Below are positions 16,864 through 25,325 of a stretch of DNA of 32,046 nucleotides, in pieces. The position numbers were made by a program, and so were the translations under genes. Where the stretch lies: assembly GCA_024226735.1 (NCBI GenBank), contig JAAELL010000200.1, forward strand, positions 1-32,046. The letters are read 5' to 3'. The notes beneath the pieces are model-generated. The model worked only from the letters and a program-made list of their open reading frames with translations. It did no database searches and was not told where the DNA came from. The first letter of the stretch is position 1. Each line of letters begins with the position of its first letter. Source of the DNA: a bacterium (GTDB taxonomy: Bacteria; Planctomycetota; UBA1135; GCA-002686595).

Positions 16864-17186
16864 GCCGCCACCTCGTGGAGCATGTAGGTCGCGCCGCCCT
16901 CGCCGTCGAGATGCTCCTCCTTCACGAGGTAGGACTTGCCCTCGCGCTCGAAGTGATCCTCGTCGATCGTCACCACAGCGGGGATGTCGGCGAGGCTCAC
17001 GAACACGTTCGGTGTGTTGGACGTGACCTCGGAACCGGTCTGGAGATCGACGCCGACGAACTGGGCGCTGAAGACGCCGCGCACTGAGTACGTCCCACCC
17101 GCCGCGGGGAGGTACGTGACGCCCTCCCCGAGGTTGCGGGTGATCGCGCCCCGTGCCCGCTCGGCCATCTTCGCCCAGTTCGGCAT
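16860..17186 (-). CDS. Head-tail joining protein, lambda gpFII-like
   Basis: 108 residues starting at ATG 17186; the longer open frame upstream only shadows the DUF2190 gene. MPNWAKMAERARGAITRNLGEG, YSVRGVFSAQFVGVDLQTG, NVFVSLADI and DHFEREGKSYLVKEEHLDGEGGATYMLHE follow the gpFII (Phage_attach) pattern of a helix and a small beta barrel with a GVF turn and a final strand pair. gpFII forms the interface between connector and tail. It lies 8 bases after the DUF2190 gene. Confidence 0.82.
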   Translation of the reverse strand: MPNWAKMAERARGAITRNLGEGVTYLPAAGGTYSVRGVFSAQFVGVDLQTGSEVTSNTPNVFVSLADIPAVVTIDEDHFEREGKSYLVKEEHLDGEGGATYMLHEVAA

Positions 17187-17194
17187 CGCGAGGA

Positions 17195-17551
17195 TCAGGC
17201 GGTCTCGGCCGTGACGGCGATCCCGTCGAGCCGTACGCGCGCGGTCGCGTCGCCGGACGCGGCGGCCGCCGTTGTGGTGCCGATCAGGTACCGGCCGTTG
17301 CCCTGGGTGCCGACCTCCTTGTCCATGGAGGCGTTCTTCCAATAGACCTTGACGCCCGCAGCGAGGATCGATGTGTCCTTCGGTAGATCCCACTCACCGA
17401 GCGTGTGCCCCTCGAAGGGCTCGCCGGCGGCCGTGTCGAACGCGGCGATCACGAAGCGGTCGCCGATCACGTACCCGACACCAGCCACGACCCCGCCCGT
17501 GGGCGCGATCATCGTGATGGTGTCGCCGGACTTTCGGAAGTTCTGAGCCAT
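17195..17551 (-). CDS. DUF2190 family capsid-associated protein
   Basis: 118 residues. The family pattern is visible: NFRKSGDTITMIAPTGGVVAGVGYVIGDRFVIAAFDTAAGEPFEG, then GEWDLPKD, AAGVKVYWKN and GRYLIGTTTAAAASGDATARVRLDG. DUF2190 proteins are encoded next to the capsid gene in many siphoviruses and myoviruses and are thought to decorate or stabilise capsids. Here it is 18 bases downstream of the protease/capsid fusion, in the place of lambda gpD. Confidence 0.9.
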   Translation of the reverse strand: MAQNFRKSGDTITMIAPTGGVVAGVGYVIGDRFVIAAFDTAAGEPFEGHTLGEWDLPKDTSILAAGVKVYWKNASMDKEVGTQGNGRYLIGTTTAAAASGDATARVRLDGIAVTAETA

Positions 17552-17569
17552 AGCGTTCGTCTCCTTCGA

Positions 17570-19594
17570 TCAGCCCGTGGACTTGTAGAAGCCGCGCCAG
17601 TCGATCGCCTTCGCGACGGCCGAGTGGCGGATCTTGAGCTGGACGCCGTCGACCTCGAACCCCTCGCGGGTCGAGATGGTCGGCCCCACCTCGCCCTGGA
17701 GGTGCGCGAGCTCGATCGTGTCGATCTGCCCCGGGTCCGCCGCGGCGAACCACTCGCTGGCCGATTGCTCGTCGAGTCGCGGCTCGGCGACCGGCTGCAG
17801 CGTCCCGCGGAACGGGTTGGTCTCCGCGGTCGTGTTCGGGGTCGTGACGAGCACGACTTCCTGCTGCGCCTTCGTCTCGAGCGCCGCAGGCACGACGAGC
17901 GTACGCGGCTGGATGTTGAGCCGTGTCGTACCGTCGAGACCCTTCTGCGTGCGCATCGCGACACGCATCGCGTCCAGGCCCGTCAGGCCGATCGCGCCCG
18001 AACCGAGGTTGCCGTGGTCCGCGTGGAACAGCGCGGTACCGTCGCCCATGGTCGGGTTGCTCGTCAGGATCGCGTAGACGAGGTCGCTCTCGTTGTTGCG
18101 CGCTTGGCGGCCCATCATGTTGGGCACTCGCGTCAGAGCGTCGAGGTCGTCGTTGACGATCGTCTCGTAGCTGATCGCCACGATCCGCCCGTACTTCTTC
18201 AGCCGGTACGCCTCGTGGGCGTCGCCGAGCGGCCCACGCTCGTACTCGCCGTTCTCGTTGACCAGCAGGAGCTGCGGCGCCTCGGCCAACTGGGTGCGGC
18301 GGACCTCCTTGAAGTCAGCCACCGTCACCATGCGGACGAACGGCTGGAACGTCTGCGGCGACTCGTCGTAGCCGTCGCGCAGAGTCTTGTTCGCGACGTT
18401 GGCGAGGATGCTCGTGAGCTCCGACGTCGTCGTCATGCCGCCCGCGCGCACAGTCAGAGCGCCCTCGAAAAGCGCCCGCGAGCTTCCGAGACCGACGTTG
18501 ACGCCACCGGACTCGCAAACGTGTCGGCACACCTGCTCGAGGCGCATGCCGGCGAAGCGCTGCTCGTCGCCCTCGACCTTGTACTTCTGGGGGTGGAATC
18601 GGTGGAGCAACCCGTTCACGATCGCGGAGCGGTGCTTCGTCCGGTCCTCGGCTCCAACGGAGACGCTCGCCGAAGGGTTCGCGCTGCTGATCTCGGGACC
18701 GCCACGACGCTTGGCGACCTCGTCGATGATCTCGTCGGCGGCCTCCTGAACCGTGATCCCTCGCGCGCAGATCTCGGCTGCGAACGACTCCGGCAGACCG
18801 GCCTTCGCACAGCGCTTGTTGATCTGGTCCACGCGCTCGCGCTCGACTCGGGTCGCCTCCTCTCGGATGGCGTTCTCGTCGACCGTGCGCTCCGCGGTTG
18901 TGGTCTGCGTGGACGCTGGCGACGAGCCACCGGCTGGCTCTCCCCCGCCCTCGGATCGCGTGGAAGTGGACTCCTGGCCCTCGATGACTTCGTCTTCGTC
19001 CATGGCTTGTTTCCGGCCTTCGATCACGCAGGGGTAGGTCCGCTGCGCCTGTTCGCTGCGGACACCTGCGCCCGCATCTGCACCGATCGCCACGAGGGAA
19101 ACCTCCATGGGCTCCCAATCGACGACCCTGATCTGCTTCACCTCGTCGGTGTCCTGGGTGACGTTGATCGCCTTGTGGATCCGGTACCCGACGCTGACGT
19201 TGCCGAGGATCCCGTCCCCGACCTCACGCATGAGCTCGTCGGCGCGCTCTCGCTTCGAGAAGCGGACCAGCGCGCGCGCCTCCGTCTTCGAGATGAGTCT
19301 CGCCGACTCCTTCTCGATGACACCGATGACAGTGTTGAGCCCGTCCTGCGAGTTGGCCCCGAAGAAGTCCGGGCCGTGCGACTCGAGAAACGGAGCGCGC
19401 CCGGAGTTGATGCGCCCCAGTCGAATGTGCTTCGGGTCGAGGCTCAGCACCTCGTCGAAACGTCCGAAGAAGCCGCGGCGCACCTTTGCGCCCGTCGACC
19501 AAACGATCTCGACCGTGCGCCTATCCGCATCGAGAGTCGACGCGTCGAACGATGCTCGGATATCGAGCCGGGGAACTTCGATGGTCTCGTCCAT
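17570..19594 (-). CDS. Prohead protease / major capsid protein fusion
   Basis: 674 residues. Residues about 20-180 form an S78-type prohead protease: FLESHG with His73, a helix SKRERADELMREV, GNVSVGY with Ser134, and PMEVSLVAIGAD at 162-173. A Ser/Thr/Gly/Glu linker at about 195-240 and a charged helical segment (EEATRVERERVDQINKRC) to about 290 could serve as scaffold. The rest matches the Mu gpT-type major head protein (ANVANKTLRDGYDE, FQPFVRMVTVADFKEV, YGRIVAISYETIVNDDLDA, LFHADHGNLGS). The fused protease would cut itself and the scaffold part away during maturation. Such fusions are a known type. No separate scaffold gene is seen. Confidence 0.94.
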   Translation of the reverse strand: MDETIEVPRLDIRASFDASTLDADRRTVEIVWSTGAKVRRGFFGRFDEVLSLDPKHIRLGRINSGRAPFLESHGPDFFGANSQDGLNTVIGVIEKESARLISKTEARALVRFSKRERADELMREVGDGILGNVSVGYRIHKAINVTQDTDEVKQIRVVDWEPMEVSLVAIGADAGAGVRSEQAQRTYPCVIEGRKQAMDEDEVIEGQESTSTRSEGGGEPAGGSSPASTQTTTAERTVDENAIREEATRVERERVDQINKRCAKAGLPESFAAEICARGITVQEAADEIIDEVAKRRGGPEISSANPSASVSVGAEDRTKHRSAIVNGLLHRFHPQKYKVEGDEQRFAGMRLEQVCRHVCESGGVNVGLGSSRALFEGALTVRAGGMTTTSELTSILANVANKTLRDGYDESPQTFQPFVRMVTVADFKEVRRTQLAEAPQLLLVNENGEYERGPLGDAHEAYRLKKYGRIVAISYETIVNDDLDALTRVPNMMGRQARNNESDLVYAILTSNPTMGDGTALFHADHGNLGSGAIGLTGLDAMRVAMRTQKGLDGTTRLNIQPRTLVVPAALETKAQQEVVLVTTPNTTAETNPFRGTLQPVAEPRLDEQSASEWFAAADPGQIDTIELAHLQGEVGPTISTREGFEVDGVQLKIRHSAVAKAIDWRGFYKSTG

Positions 19595-19641
19595 TGGCGA
19601 ACGGGGTTCGCCGAGGCGCGAGTCCGAAGCTGGTTGTCACG

Positions 19642-19696
19642 CGGTGTCGATGCGCGCAACTCGGCAAACCAACCCGAACTCGCGCATCGACAACCG
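19642..19696 (-). other. Long inverted repeat in the gap between portal and capsid genes
   Basis: Perfect 12-base arms, TGTCGATGCGCG (19645-19656) and its reverse complement (19681-19692), extended to 15 pairs with one bulged base. The 24-base loop has an inner TCGG/CCGA stem. It lies about 50 bases upstream of the protease/capsid start in a 196-base gap (19595-19790), the longest in the morphogenesis operon. There is no T-run, so it is not a classical terminator; it may be an RNA structure adjusting capsid expression. Confidence 0.6.
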
Positions 19697-19790
19697 CATG
19701 AAGCGAAAACGAACGGCGTCGATCAAGAGCTGCGCACAAGAAAATGCGCGCGCGCGTCGCGGCCAAACGCGCGCAACGTCGCAACCGTCG

Positions 19791-21353
19791 TCAACTGTCC
19801 GTAGCACCTTCCTCGCCCTCTTCGTCGCTCTCGTCGCCTTCGCCGTTCTCGTCGTCTGCGCTCTTCTCGCTGTTTGCCGTGCTTCCGCTCGTGCGGCGCG
19901 CGTCGCAGTCGAAGACGAGCTCCTTCTCGTCCCACGTGGCCGCGTCGCGCTCCCACTCGTCGTACACGGCAGCGGGGTCGCCGCCGTTCGTGCGGATCGC
20001 GTCCGAGAGCGTCGTGAGCCCTCCACGGATCGCCGCGACCGTCGCAGGGACCTCCTTCGTCGGGTCAATCATCTCGCGGCGCGGTGGTGTCCAGCTCGCC
20101 GTGACACCCTCGACCGGCACGCCGACGAGCTCGGCCGCCTCGAGGAACCACCCGAAGACCGGGCGCAGGAAGCGTGCGATCATCAAGTTCGACTGCCACC
20201 GGCGCAGGTTGCGCTGCATCTCAAGCCATCCCATTCGGCCCGAGCTGAAGTTCACGCCGCGGAGGTCACCCGTCAGCGCCTCATAGGAGATCCCGAACGC
20301 CGCGGCGATGGCGTGCAGCACCTGGCTCACATACTCGGAGAAGCCTCCCACCTGCGGCGGACTCGCCCAGGTCACGGTCTTCCCCGCGGGAAGCCCCTTC
20401 CACGTGCCCGGCTCAAGGTCGCCGCCGAAGTCCTCCGCGAGTGCCTCCGGTTCAACGTCGCCTCCCTGGAGGTCGTGAACGAAGCCCATGTAGCACGCCG
20501 CCAGCTTCTGGCGGTGCAGCTGCCCGTCTTCGAAGTCGCCCAGGTCATGCAGCGAGATCATGACAGCGTGCCCCCACGGGACGCCGCGGAGCTGCCCGGG
20601 ACGCTCGACGCGGTAGATGTGGAGCACCTCGGAGGCAGGAACGAAGACGCTCTCGAAGTTGCGCAGCGTCCTGACCTCGCCTGGGTGCTCGCGATAGAGC
20701 CAGTAGCCGCGCCGTCGCCCGATCGCGTCGAGTTCGATCCCCTGCTCGATTCGACGCCCGTGCTCGTCCGGGAGCCGGTCCCGGGTCGTGTCGAGGTAGT
20801 CCGGCTCGAGCACCTGGAGCTGCAGCGGAACGCTCAGGCCGTCGCCAGCGCGCCGTCGGCGCCTCCTGATCAGCACCTCGCCAGACTCCACGAGCGTGCG
20901 CATCACGAGGCTCTGGAGCGCGTGCATGTCGTGGCAGCCGTCGGCGTCGCACTCCGGAGAGCCCGCCCAAGTGCGCCACGCTGCCTCGACCTCGAGAGCG
21001 CGTGCGACGAGCTGCGGGTCGTCCTGCTCGGCTTGGACCTGGGTGACGATCCCCGTCCCCACGACGTTGGCCTCGATGACCTCCACCGCACGCCGCGCCC
21101 AGGGGTTGTTGCGCACGAGGTCGCGCATCCGCGCGCGGAGCGTCGCCGCGGCGCCGCCGATCTCGGCGTTCGCGGACGTGCCGCTCGAGATCCAGTTCCG
21201 CAGCCGGTCGCGGCGGCTCGCGCCGTCGAACTTCCGCAGAGCGAGCTCCCCGGCCTGGATCCTCAGTCGCGCTCGAACGCGCCGGAGACCGACCGAGGGC
21301 GCCCACCGAGACAAGAATCGATCCAGCCGCGTCAGCTTGGGCTTGGCAACCAT
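19791..21353 (-). CDS. Portal protein, lambda gpB family
   Basis: 520 residues starting at ATG 21353, which overlaps the gpW-like stop (ATGA); the open frame runs further upstream, but that part only shadows the gpW gene. Motifs in order: ARMRDLVRNNPWARRAVEVIEANVVGTGI, MRTLVESGEVLIRRR, LQVLEPDYLD, GYWLYREHPGE, VPASEVLHIYRVERPGQLRGVPW, AAFGISYEALTGDL, NFSSGRMGWLEMQR. These define the lambda-type portal. The dodecamer forms the packaging channel and connector. The C-terminal 45 residues are very acidic (SADDENGEGDESDEEGEEG). Confidence 0.95.
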   Translation of the reverse strand: MVAKPKLTRLDRFLSRWAPSVGLRRVRARLRIQAGELALRKFDGASRRDRLRNWISSGTSANAEIGGAAATLRARMRDLVRNNPWARRAVEVIEANVVGTGIVTQVQAEQDDPQLVARALEVEAAWRTWAGSPECDADGCHDMHALQSLVMRTLVESGEVLIRRRRRRAGDGLSVPLQLQVLEPDYLDTTRDRLPDEHGRRIEQGIELDAIGRRRGYWLYREHPGEVRTLRNFESVFVPASEVLHIYRVERPGQLRGVPWGHAVMISLHDLGDFEDGQLHRQKLAACYMGFVHDLQGGDVEPEALAEDFGGDLEPGTWKGLPAGKTVTWASPPQVGGFSEYVSQVLHAIAAAFGISYEALTGDLRGVNFSSGRMGWLEMQRNLRRWQSNLMIARFLRPVFGWFLEAAELVGVPVEGVTASWTPPRREMIDPTKEVPATVAAIRGGLTTLSDAIRTNGGDPAAVYDEWERDAATWDEKELVFDCDARRTSGSTANSEKSADDENGEGDESDEEGEEGATDS

Positions 21354-21553
21354 CAAAGACCCTTCGTGTGCCGCGGCACTGCGTTGCGCGGGCCCTTGGC
21401 GGCCTGGCCGAGCTCGCGCTTCATCTCCGCGCGCAGCCGCCGCATCTCCGCGAGTGAGTTGTACCGGACGCTCTTGTCCTGGTACCGGACCTCTTGAGCG
21501 CCCTCGGCGATCGCGGCCTCGAGGGCGTCGAGTTGTTCCTGCGTGAAGGCCAT
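21353..21553 (-). CDS. gpW-like head-tail joining protein
   Basis: 66 residues. TQEQLDALEAAIAEGAQEVRYQDKSVRYNSLAEMRRLRAEMKRELG is the two-helix/beta-hairpin pattern of gpW, with 66 residues against 68 in lambda. It is placed between large terminase and portal, exactly as in lambda (A-W-B). It is added to the connector after packaging so that the head keeps its DNA and the tail can attach. The 71 bases between it and the terminase stop (21554-21624) show nothing further. Confidence 0.85.
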   Translation of the reverse strand: MAFTQEQLDALEAAIAEGAQEVRYQDKSVRYNSLAEMRRLRAEMKRELGQAAKGPRNAVPRHTKGL

Positions 21554-21624
21554 TGGCCGTGCTCCAATTCGTCTTGGAGGCGGCCTGCCGATAGCCCCTC
21601 GGTTCTGAGTTCCGTGAGTCTACG

Positions 21625-23541
21625 TCAGTCCCACCGAGACTTCCCGCCTCGGAGGTAGCTCGCTCCACGCTTCCTCGTCGAAGCCGCCTTCGACTTCGGC
21701 GTGGGCGACGCGGCGCCGAGCGCTTCCTCCCGAGCCTGCCACTTCTTGTCGGTGAAACGATCGATGCCGACGTGCACCGCAGCCGCGCGGTTGTAGACCC
21801 GGCAGTCCAGGGCCTCGTCACGCTTGCCGGAAGGCAGCTTCCAGACGAGCTTCTGGAAGCCATTCGGATCGTCCACGCGCACACGCACCTGCGCCGTCAA
21901 CTGCTGGAAGTAGCCGTCGTCGTATTCCGGGAAGTGACACCACCCGTACGGGACCGTGTCCGGGTCGTCTGGCTCCACCTGCCGCAGCCAGCCGTAGAGC
22001 TCTGCCTTGGCCGTGTCGACGCCGATGATCCACGACTTCAGGCCTGACCGGATCTTCTTCCCCGACCGCATGACGTCGATGCGCGTCGGCGGCGAGAGGA
22101 TCGGACGCCCGGCTCCAGCGCGACCAATGATCGGCATCACGAGGCCCCGATCCTTCCCACGCGCCCAGGCCCAGACCTGGCCGGTGTTGTAGTTCGCGTC
22201 GATTGCGACTCGTTCGATCATGAGCTTGCCGCCGAGTTCATGATCGAACGTCCTAGCCAGGACGTCGTCCAGCTCCCGCCAGACCTCGTCGCCCGACGTA
22301 TCGCCGTACAGCACGAAGAAGGCCACCGACCAGGTCTCCATCTCGCGCCCCCACGCGACGACCTCGAGCTCGATACGGTCGGCCTGGACGTCGCCCCCTG
22401 CCGTCAGAAGCACTCCGCCCTTCGGCACGGTGCCCATCCGATACGACTCCCGTCGGTCCCTGAGCCGCTTCCAGTTGGGCACTTCCGCATCCTCCTTCCA
22501 GGGCACACCGAGAACGGTGTTCAGGAACGTCTTCAGCTTCAGCACCTTGCCCTGCGCCTTCTCCCACTTCGCTGCGATCTCGTGCCAGCGCAGCCACGGT
22601 GAGTAGAGCGACGAGAGGTGGTAGCTCCGCACGTGCTTCGGCGCGTCCGGGTTCTGTGCGCGCCACTCGCCGCGAGCGAGCATCTGCGGCTTGAAGCGTT
22701 CGTGGATCGCGACTCCGCACGAAACGCAGTAGTAGCGGGCGCTGTGCGGATTGCCTTCGTCCCACCGCAGCCGCTGCCAGACGGTCGGATCCTTCGGGTT
22801 CGAAAGCATCTGCATCTCCCCGCACTCGGGACACGGAACGTAGTAGAGCCGCTGGTCGCCATCGTCGTACGACTGCGCGATACGAGAGAATCCCTCGATC
22901 GTCGGCGTGGACGTTCGAAGAACCTTCGAGTCCGGAAACGCCTGCGTGCGCGCCTCGGCAAGTTCGGTCGGGTCACCCTCGCCTCCGACGTCGCCCTTGA
23001 AGCGGTCAACCTCATCCATGAGGAGGTAGCGGATCGGAGTCGAGCTCAGGCCCGACGGCGCCTGCGCTCCAACCATAACCAGGAACCCACCGGGGAATTC
23101 CTTCGTCAGGACCGAGTTTCCCCCGTCCTTTGAGCGCGGCGAAGCGACGCGGGAGCTGAGAACCTCGCTCTCGCGAATGAGCGGGTCCACGCGCGTCCGC
23201 GAGTTCTTCGCCGCGGCGTCCTTGTCCTGCGCGACGAGCATCGTCGGGCCAGGATTCAAGTGAATGATGTAGCCGATCCAGTTGTTCGCGGTCTCGGTCT
23301 TGCCGATCTGCGCCCCGGTCATCAGCGTGACGTCGGTCACCGGGTGCGTCGCCGACAGGCAGTCCATCGGTTCACGCAGATACGGAGTCCGTAAGGTTCG
23401 CCACAGCGCTCCGCCCTCCGCCGCGGCCATCCTAGACAGGATGCGGTACTGGTCAGCCCACTCGGACACGGTGAGCAGCGGTGGCGGGCAGATCCCACTA
23501 CGAATGCCGCGTACGATCGGCTCAACCACAGCCGCGCCCAT
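21625..23541 (-). CDS. Terminase large subunit, lambda gpA family
   Basis: 638 residues. The ATPase domain has a Walker A-like TGAQIGKTE (75-83, Lys81), Walker B YLLMDEVDR (172-180), and RTSTPTIEG (209-217) as coupling motif. A zinc site follows, CPEC at 237-240 and CVSC at 272-275. The nuclease domain starts with LLTAGGDVQADRIELEVVAWG (Asp384) and has VAIDANYN (Asp448) and a C-terminal EALDCRVYNRAAAV. This gpA class cuts at cos sites and powers DNA packaging. Its start overlaps the small subunit stop (ATGA). Confidence 0.96.
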   Translation of the reverse strand: MGAAVVEPIVRGIRSGICPPPLLTVSEWADQYRILSRMAAAEGGALWRTLRTPYLREPMDCLSATHPVTDVTLMTGAQIGKTETANNWIGYIIHLNPGPTMLVAQDKDAAAKNSRTRVDPLIRESEVLSSRVASPRSKDGGNSVLTKEFPGGFLVMVGAQAPSGLSSTPIRYLLMDEVDRFKGDVGGEGDPTELAEARTQAFPDSKVLRTSTPTIEGFSRIAQSYDDGDQRLYYVPCPECGEMQMLSNPKDPTVWQRLRWDEGNPHSARYYCVSCGVAIHERFKPQMLARGEWRAQNPDAPKHVRSYHLSSLYSPWLRWHEIAAKWEKAQGKVLKLKTFLNTVLGVPWKEDAEVPNWKRLRDRRESYRMGTVPKGGVLLTAGGDVQADRIELEVVAWGREMETWSVAFFVLYGDTSGDEVWRELDDVLARTFDHELGGKLMIERVAIDANYNTGQVWAWARGKDRGLVMPIIGRAGAGRPILSPPTRIDVMRSGKKIRSGLKSWIIGVDTAKAELYGWLRQVEPDDPDTVPYGWCHFPEYDDGYFQQLTAQVRVRVDDPNGFQKLVWKLPSGKRDEALDCRVYNRAAAVHVGIDRFTDKKWQAREEALGAASPTPKSKAASTRKRGASYLRGGKSRWD

Positions 23542-24068
23542 CAGCCGTCAGCCCCCGCAAGCCCCTGAAGACATCCCATGATCTCGCGAACCAGGTGCGC
23601 CTTGACTTCGTTCTCCTCCAGCTCGGGCGAGAGCTGTGGTGTGAGTCTGTCGATCGCGGCCTGGATCGCCTTCTGAATCCGGCGGCCTTCCTCGAAGCCG
23701 GCGCGCACCTGGGCGTCGGAGTCGACCAGGCGGCCCTCGAGCTCCGCGACCTCGAGCGCGAGACGGCGTGCAGCGAGGTACTCCTTTGCTGCACGGGCAT
23801 CGGCGTACTTGACGCCGGCGGGAACGCCGTCGATCGCTTGGACGTTCTCGCCACCGCCCGAGCCGGGCGGCCGTTTCGCGTGGTTCGTGTTCTCCTGCCA
23901 CTCGCGATCGGCGAGCTCGGGATCGATGCGCCGGCCCCGGCCGGTCCCAACCACGGCCAAACTGAGACGACCCTGCCGAACGGCACGCGAGACCGACGAC
24001 GGGGAGACGCCGCGCCTCTCCGCGTACTGGCGCATCGTCAAGAGCTCCCGCTCGACCGCCACCGTCAC
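23541..24068 (-). CDS. Terminase small subunit, Nu1-like
   Basis: 175 residues from a GTG at 24068. The N-terminus LTMRQYAERRGVSPSSVSRAVRQGRLSLA is a winged helix-turn-helix of the Nu1/excisionase type, followed by RRIDPELADREW. The middle AKEYLAARRLALEVAELEGRLVDSDAQ is a coiled coil, and KAIQAAIDRLTPQLSPEL/HLVREIMGCLQGL the likely gpA-binding end. It recognises the packaging site, which in lambda lies next to this gene. It is the first gene of the packaging block and is separated from the other minus-strand genes by the plus-strand cargo gene, so it probably has its own promoter or depends on read-through. Confidence 0.88.
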   Translation of the reverse strand: MTVAVERELLTMRQYAERRGVSPSSVSRAVRQGRLSLAVVGTGRGRRIDPELADREWQENTNHAKRPPGSGGGENVQAIDGVPAGVKYADARAAKEYLAARRLALEVAELEGRLVDSDAQVRAGFEEGRRIQKAIQAAIDRLTPQLSPELEENEVKAHLVREIMGCLQGLAGADG

Positions 24069-24228
24069 CTGCTCGCCTCGGTCATCGTGAGTGTTGCGTG
24101 TTGCTACACCGTGTGTGCACGCACATCAGTTTCTCGTCGCTGCGCGTTACCCGACGGGATAGACCGGTTGGAAGGACCCGGCGCTGTCGATAGAGTCTGG
24201 GGAAACCTGAGAGGAGAGCTGGAGCACA
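24069..24228. promoter_or_regulatory. Divergent intergenic region with short repeats; candidate cos/late promoter region
   Basis: 160 bases between the divergent terminase and cargo genes. It holds a tandem repeat gtgttgc-gtgttgc (24091-24104), an overlapping short palindrome GTGT-tgct-ACAC nearby, and GTG/CAC-rich near-palindromes up to 24127. In lambda-type phages the cos site and terminase binding sites lie directly upstream of the small subunit gene; that this is the case here is inference. I see no convincing minus-strand promoter. Confidence 0.4.
24168..24196 (+). promoter_or_regulatory. Candidate sigma70 promoter of the plus-strand cargo gene
   Basis: TTGGAA (24168-24173), a 17-base spacer, then TAGAGT (24191-24196). 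Transcription would start near 24203, about 26 bases before the ATG at 24229. GAGGAG (24211-24216) and GGAG (24221-24224) lie between as ribosome-binding sequence. The spacing is ideal and the boxes are partial matches. Confidence 0.5.
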
Positions 24229-25221
24229 ATGAACGATTCGACATGGAAAAACTGCCGGGGGCTTGCTTCCCTTCTTGAGTCTGATTCGTTTGTCGACATC
24301 GACGAAGCGCTGGAGAAAACGGTGGACGACTTGATCGCCGGCGCGAAGCTCGCTGCTCTCTACAAGGCTACCGGTGACAGAAGCTGCGATACGAGTGCGG
24401 CCAAAGCTGTCGAGTCTAGCGCAGGCGACCTCCTCCAGGTCGCAGCACACGTCAATGGGCTTGACCCGAAGACTCGCACCGCAGCAGATCTCGCTCAGAA
24501 CGTCGGCCCGACAGCGAGGAACGGACTGCAGGTGTTGCAGCAGCAGTTTGCGGCGGTGGCCGTCCCCACGCTCTTGTCGGAGGGGCTTGGCCCTCAGCAG
24601 GCCGCGATTGACAGAGTGCTCAAGTCCGCGACGAAAGCAGAAACAGATGCGAAGGGGATTGTCCACGATCTTGAGAAGCTCTCTGATCGAATCAGCGAGC
24701 TGCATCATCGATATGAGACGGATCTCCCCAACCAGCAGTTCAAGAACGAAGCCGAGCTGAGCACGACGCGGGCAAGGATATGGATCGGTGCGGCGGTGGT
24801 GGTATTGACTCTTACGGTCGGTGGCTTCTGGTGGCACGCAGCCACTCGCGGTAAGCCGAGCTGGGAATTCGAGACGTGGATCTTGGCCGTACGCAGCGAC
24901 CACCTTCCAACATGGGATCGCCAGTTGCACATCCTGCTGGAGAGGTTCTTCATCCTCTCCATTGGCGTCTATGGGGTATCGTTCTGCCTTCTCCTTTCGC
25001 GCGCCAATTGGACGTCGGCCGCCCACTATCGACACCGTCAGCTTGCTCTCGAAGTCTATCCGGTCCTGCTCGCTCCTGAGCTCAGTGCAGACGTCAAGCA
25101 GCAGATATCGGAGGCGGCAGCTCGGTGCGTGTTTGAGGACAGGCCGAGCGGATTCCTTGGCAAGCACGAACCACCATCCATCAGTGCCTTTGGCTCGCTC
25201 ATCGGAAAGGGCAAGGGCTAA
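24229..25221 (+). CDS. Two-pass membrane protein of unknown function; phage cargo (moron) gene
   Basis: 330 residues, the only supported plus-strand gene, inserted between tail Z-like and terminase genes. Residues 20-175 are soluble and helical (for example QQAAIDRVLKSATKAETDAKGI, LEKLSDRISELHHRYE, coiled-coil-like). Transmembrane segments are at about 184-203 (IWIGAAVVVLTLTVGGFWW) and 240-258 (FFILSIGVYGVSFCLLL). The C-terminal domain begins NWTSAAHYRHRQLALEVYPVLL and has EAAARCVFEDRPSGF, a layout I associate with membrane proteins found near defence or exclusion loci, though I cannot name a family with certainty. Its base composition looks less GC-rich than its neighbours, suggesting recent acquisition. 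Superinfection exclusion is a possible role (inference). Confidence 0.8.
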   Translation: MNDSTWKNCRGLASLLESDSFVDIDEALEKTVDDLIAGAKLAALYKATGDRSCDTSAAKAVESSAGDLLQVAAHVNGLDPKTRTAADLAQNVGPTARNGLQVLQQQFAAVAVPTLLSEGLGPQQAAIDRVLKSATKAETDAKGIVHDLEKLSDRISELHHRYETDLPNQQFKNEAELSTTRARIWIGAAVVVLTLTVGGFWWHAATRGKPSWEFETWILAVRSDHLPTWDRQLHILLERFFILSIGVYGVSFCLLLSRANWTSAAHYRHRQLALEVYPVLLAPELSADVKQQISEAAARCVFEDRPSGFLGKHEPPSISAFGSLIGKGKG

Positions 25222-25325
25222 GGATAGCGCTGCGCGCAGAGTCACGTGGTATGAGTCGTCGTGGCAGCACGATACTTGCGGTATTGGACGGCGATAGTAC
25301 GGGCGTTCTGGCTCGGCGTACGCCA

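Noticed and set aside
17405..21497. Plus-strand open frames of 799 and 796 codons
   Set aside because: They are antisense to DUF2190, capsid fusion and portal genes, which are strongly recognisable.
25222..25325. Terminator between the convergent cargo and Z-like genes
   Set aside because: Only a 4-bp stem (ATAC/GTAT) and no T-run is seen; too weak to call.
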